Shown: in pieces, positions 29,117-30,335 of the stretch
Layout of the letters: the number at the start of each line of letters is the position of its first letter
Numbering within the stretch: position 1 is the first letter of the stretch
From: Chara braunii
Taxonomy: Eukaryota; Streptophyta; Charophyceae; Charales; Characeae
DNA length: 30,335 nt
Direction: 5' to 3'
NCBI GenBank assembly: GCA_003427395.1
Contig: BFEA01000228.1
Coordinates: 8,017 to 38,351, forward strand
Made by a program: the position numbers and the translations under genes
The notes under the pieces: model-generated
The model's input: only the letters and a program-made list of their open reading frames with translations
The model's database searches: none
What the model was told of the DNA's origin: nothing

Positions 29117-29190
29117 TAGTAGCTATGACAATAACTCTGTGGTTATTTTGCTCATCATGTGAGAATGCCAGGGTCGATTCCCTTTGTAGT
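29117..29190 (+). mobile_element. tRNA-like SINE relic
   Basis: GGGTCGATTCC at 29171-29181 matches the B box at 10 of 11 positions and sits in a T-arm-like CAGGG-TCGATTC-CCTTT. The upstream TAGTAGCTATGAC resembles a degraded A box. Confidence 0.45.
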
Positions 29191-29261
29191 CTCCTATCCT
29201 CTCAAACAGAAGCCTAGACAAATGACTTTCCGATCCTTACCAACTACGATCCCATTCACAA

Positions 29262-29264
<3 letters not shown>

Positions 29265-29298
<34 letters not shown>
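29265..29298. repeat. (TA)n microsatellite
   Basis: About 17 TA units. Confidence 0.95.
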
Positions 29299-29302
<4 letters not shown>

Positions 29303-30335
29303 TGTATGTAAATCAGGGGCAGACTAAGCGGTGGACCTCACTTTCACGATTGTCGTGTCCCTTTGCCCGAATATCTCAGACGATCCCAAATTCAGAAGAT
29401 GGCACAGATGTCCAACACCTGCACAGATGCAGGAAAACACATACACACATATAAATGCAAACACAGAATGCGCTACGAGTGTCAACCTTTAACCCTCTCA
29501 CAGCATGCCACTCACGCCCCAAACCCTTGAAAACAACATTCCTTCCTAACCCTGACTCCATTTTACCACAGCCCCACACATTCTGATGTCTCCTGAGTGT
29601 GATTTGGACAATTTAGGCATAGATACAGGGGGAAGATTTATCTGTTCCCTTCTTAGGTCTTGTCTTAGGTGTGGGTGTTCAAGCCATGGGTGGAAGTTGA
29701 GTCGAAGTTCTACCGACCTGTTATCAAATGATAACAAAATTGTTGTTCTTACGGATTTCCCGTAAGTTCTCCGAAGTGTCGAAACCTGTAGACACAACAC
29801 AGTCCAAGAAAAACTTAACATCTCTCTTCCTAACTGAGATCTATAAAGTTTCCTTCTAGACTCTGTGTTTTCTGTCTGATTTTTATCCTTAACTAATCGT
29901 TTGGGCTATTGCCCTTTCGCTTCAGGTAGTGAATAGTAGTTCACTTCCTTTTTTACTGTCGCAGTAACTCTCCGCAATCTCATTCCTATTCCCTTTTCTA
30001 GATTATCCTGTCCGAGTTCCCTTCCTTCTCCCAACACACATGAACACATCATCAATCCAATCTGTGGAAATAATCTCATGGAAGGAATCAGATGAATGAA
30101 TAGTCTTTCTCTGAGGTAAGATCTCACTTATCCCCTAATGCCGTGGTCATTGCCGGCACGGGTGTGGAGCCCGATGCCGTGGTCATCACCGTGTCGACGG
30201 CGTGTGACGCACCGTCGGCCATGGGGAGATGAAGGACCGGACTGGAGGGGGCCAGAAGAGGTCTGCGTGAGCGGAGGGCGTAGGGGGAAGTCCGCGGTAG
30301 AAAGCGGCGAACGGCGCTAGCAAGGCTAGCACGGG
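29299..30335. other. No recognised gene; hairpin pair near 29720 and GC-rich end
   Basis: GTTATCA/TGATAAC with an AA loop (29720-29735) and CTTACGG/CCGTAAG with loop ATTTC (29748-29766) lie close together. From about 30130 the DNA becomes GC-rich. GATGCCGTGGTCAT-type phrases occur at 30137 and 30173, and GCTAGC is repeated at 30316 and 30325. Plus-strand frames here are short and run to the window edge, so a coding region continuing outside cannot be excluded. Confidence 0.4.

Overview
This window looks like nuclear DNA from a large, repeat-rich eukaryotic genome. I found no intact, recognisable host gene, no rRNA, no functional tRNA gene, no operon structure and no CRISPR array. What can be recognised is decayed mobile DNA. 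It includes an APE-type LINE, a Ty3/gypsy-like gag-protease element, an LTR-like primer-binding site and a non-autonomous hAT-like DNA element. Several SINE-like RNA polymerase III boxes and many microsatellites are also present. The primer-binding-site match to initiator tRNA-Met, the telo-box-like AAACCCTAA at about 15349 and the mix of element types suggest a plant or streptophyte alga. A charophyte-like genome is my guess, held weakly.

Layout. 1-57 is a (GA)n tract. 1100-1870 is a higher-order tandem repeat built from four degenerate ~140 bp modules. 3681-5301 is degraded coding sequence that I read as the upstream ORF of a LINE, and 5316-6140 is its AP-endonuclease domain, readable in two frames with in-frame stops. 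7200-9900 holds SINE-like pol III boxes and a dispersed ~35 bp motif. 11145-11530 carries five copies of a ~23 bp motif. 11590-11890 ends in a primer-binding-site-like sequence, and 12186-12602 is a dense series of perfect hairpins. 12660-13180 is polypyrimidine. 13193-13518 is a GTTCG-armed inverted-repeat element, and 13638-13828 is a three-copy 72 bp tandem repeat.

The most informative block is 13850-17281. The N-terminal part of a gag-like gene lies on the minus strand. Next to it on the plus strand lie the C-terminal gag (with a 133 bp internal tandem duplication), a zinc knuckle with one metal ligand replaced, and a retropepsin whose DSG motif reads DSC. This fits one element split by an inversion. 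Its 3' end is followed by about 480 bp of non-coding DNA that recurs at 28126-28688. I saw no reverse transcriptase or integrase, so this is either a non-autonomous gag-protease family or a truncated one.

17835-18020 is a second hairpin cluster with RNA polymerase III-like boxes. 18150-20470 is strongly purine-biased on the plus strand and contains several consensus splice donors on the minus strand. 20922-22394 contains nested inverted repeats with CAGA/TGTC tracts. 23167-23536 and 28697-29061 are inverted copies of one repeat. 25926-26692 is the best-defined mobile element, with hAT-like terminal repeats and an 8 bp target-site duplication differing at one base. Most long open frames in the window are low-complexity artefacts of polypurine or polypyrimidine tracts.

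The strongest candidates for something undescribed are the hairpin array downstream of the primer-binding site (12186-12602) and the gag-protease-only family with its conserved 3' tail. All calls are by eye; no search or folding program was run.
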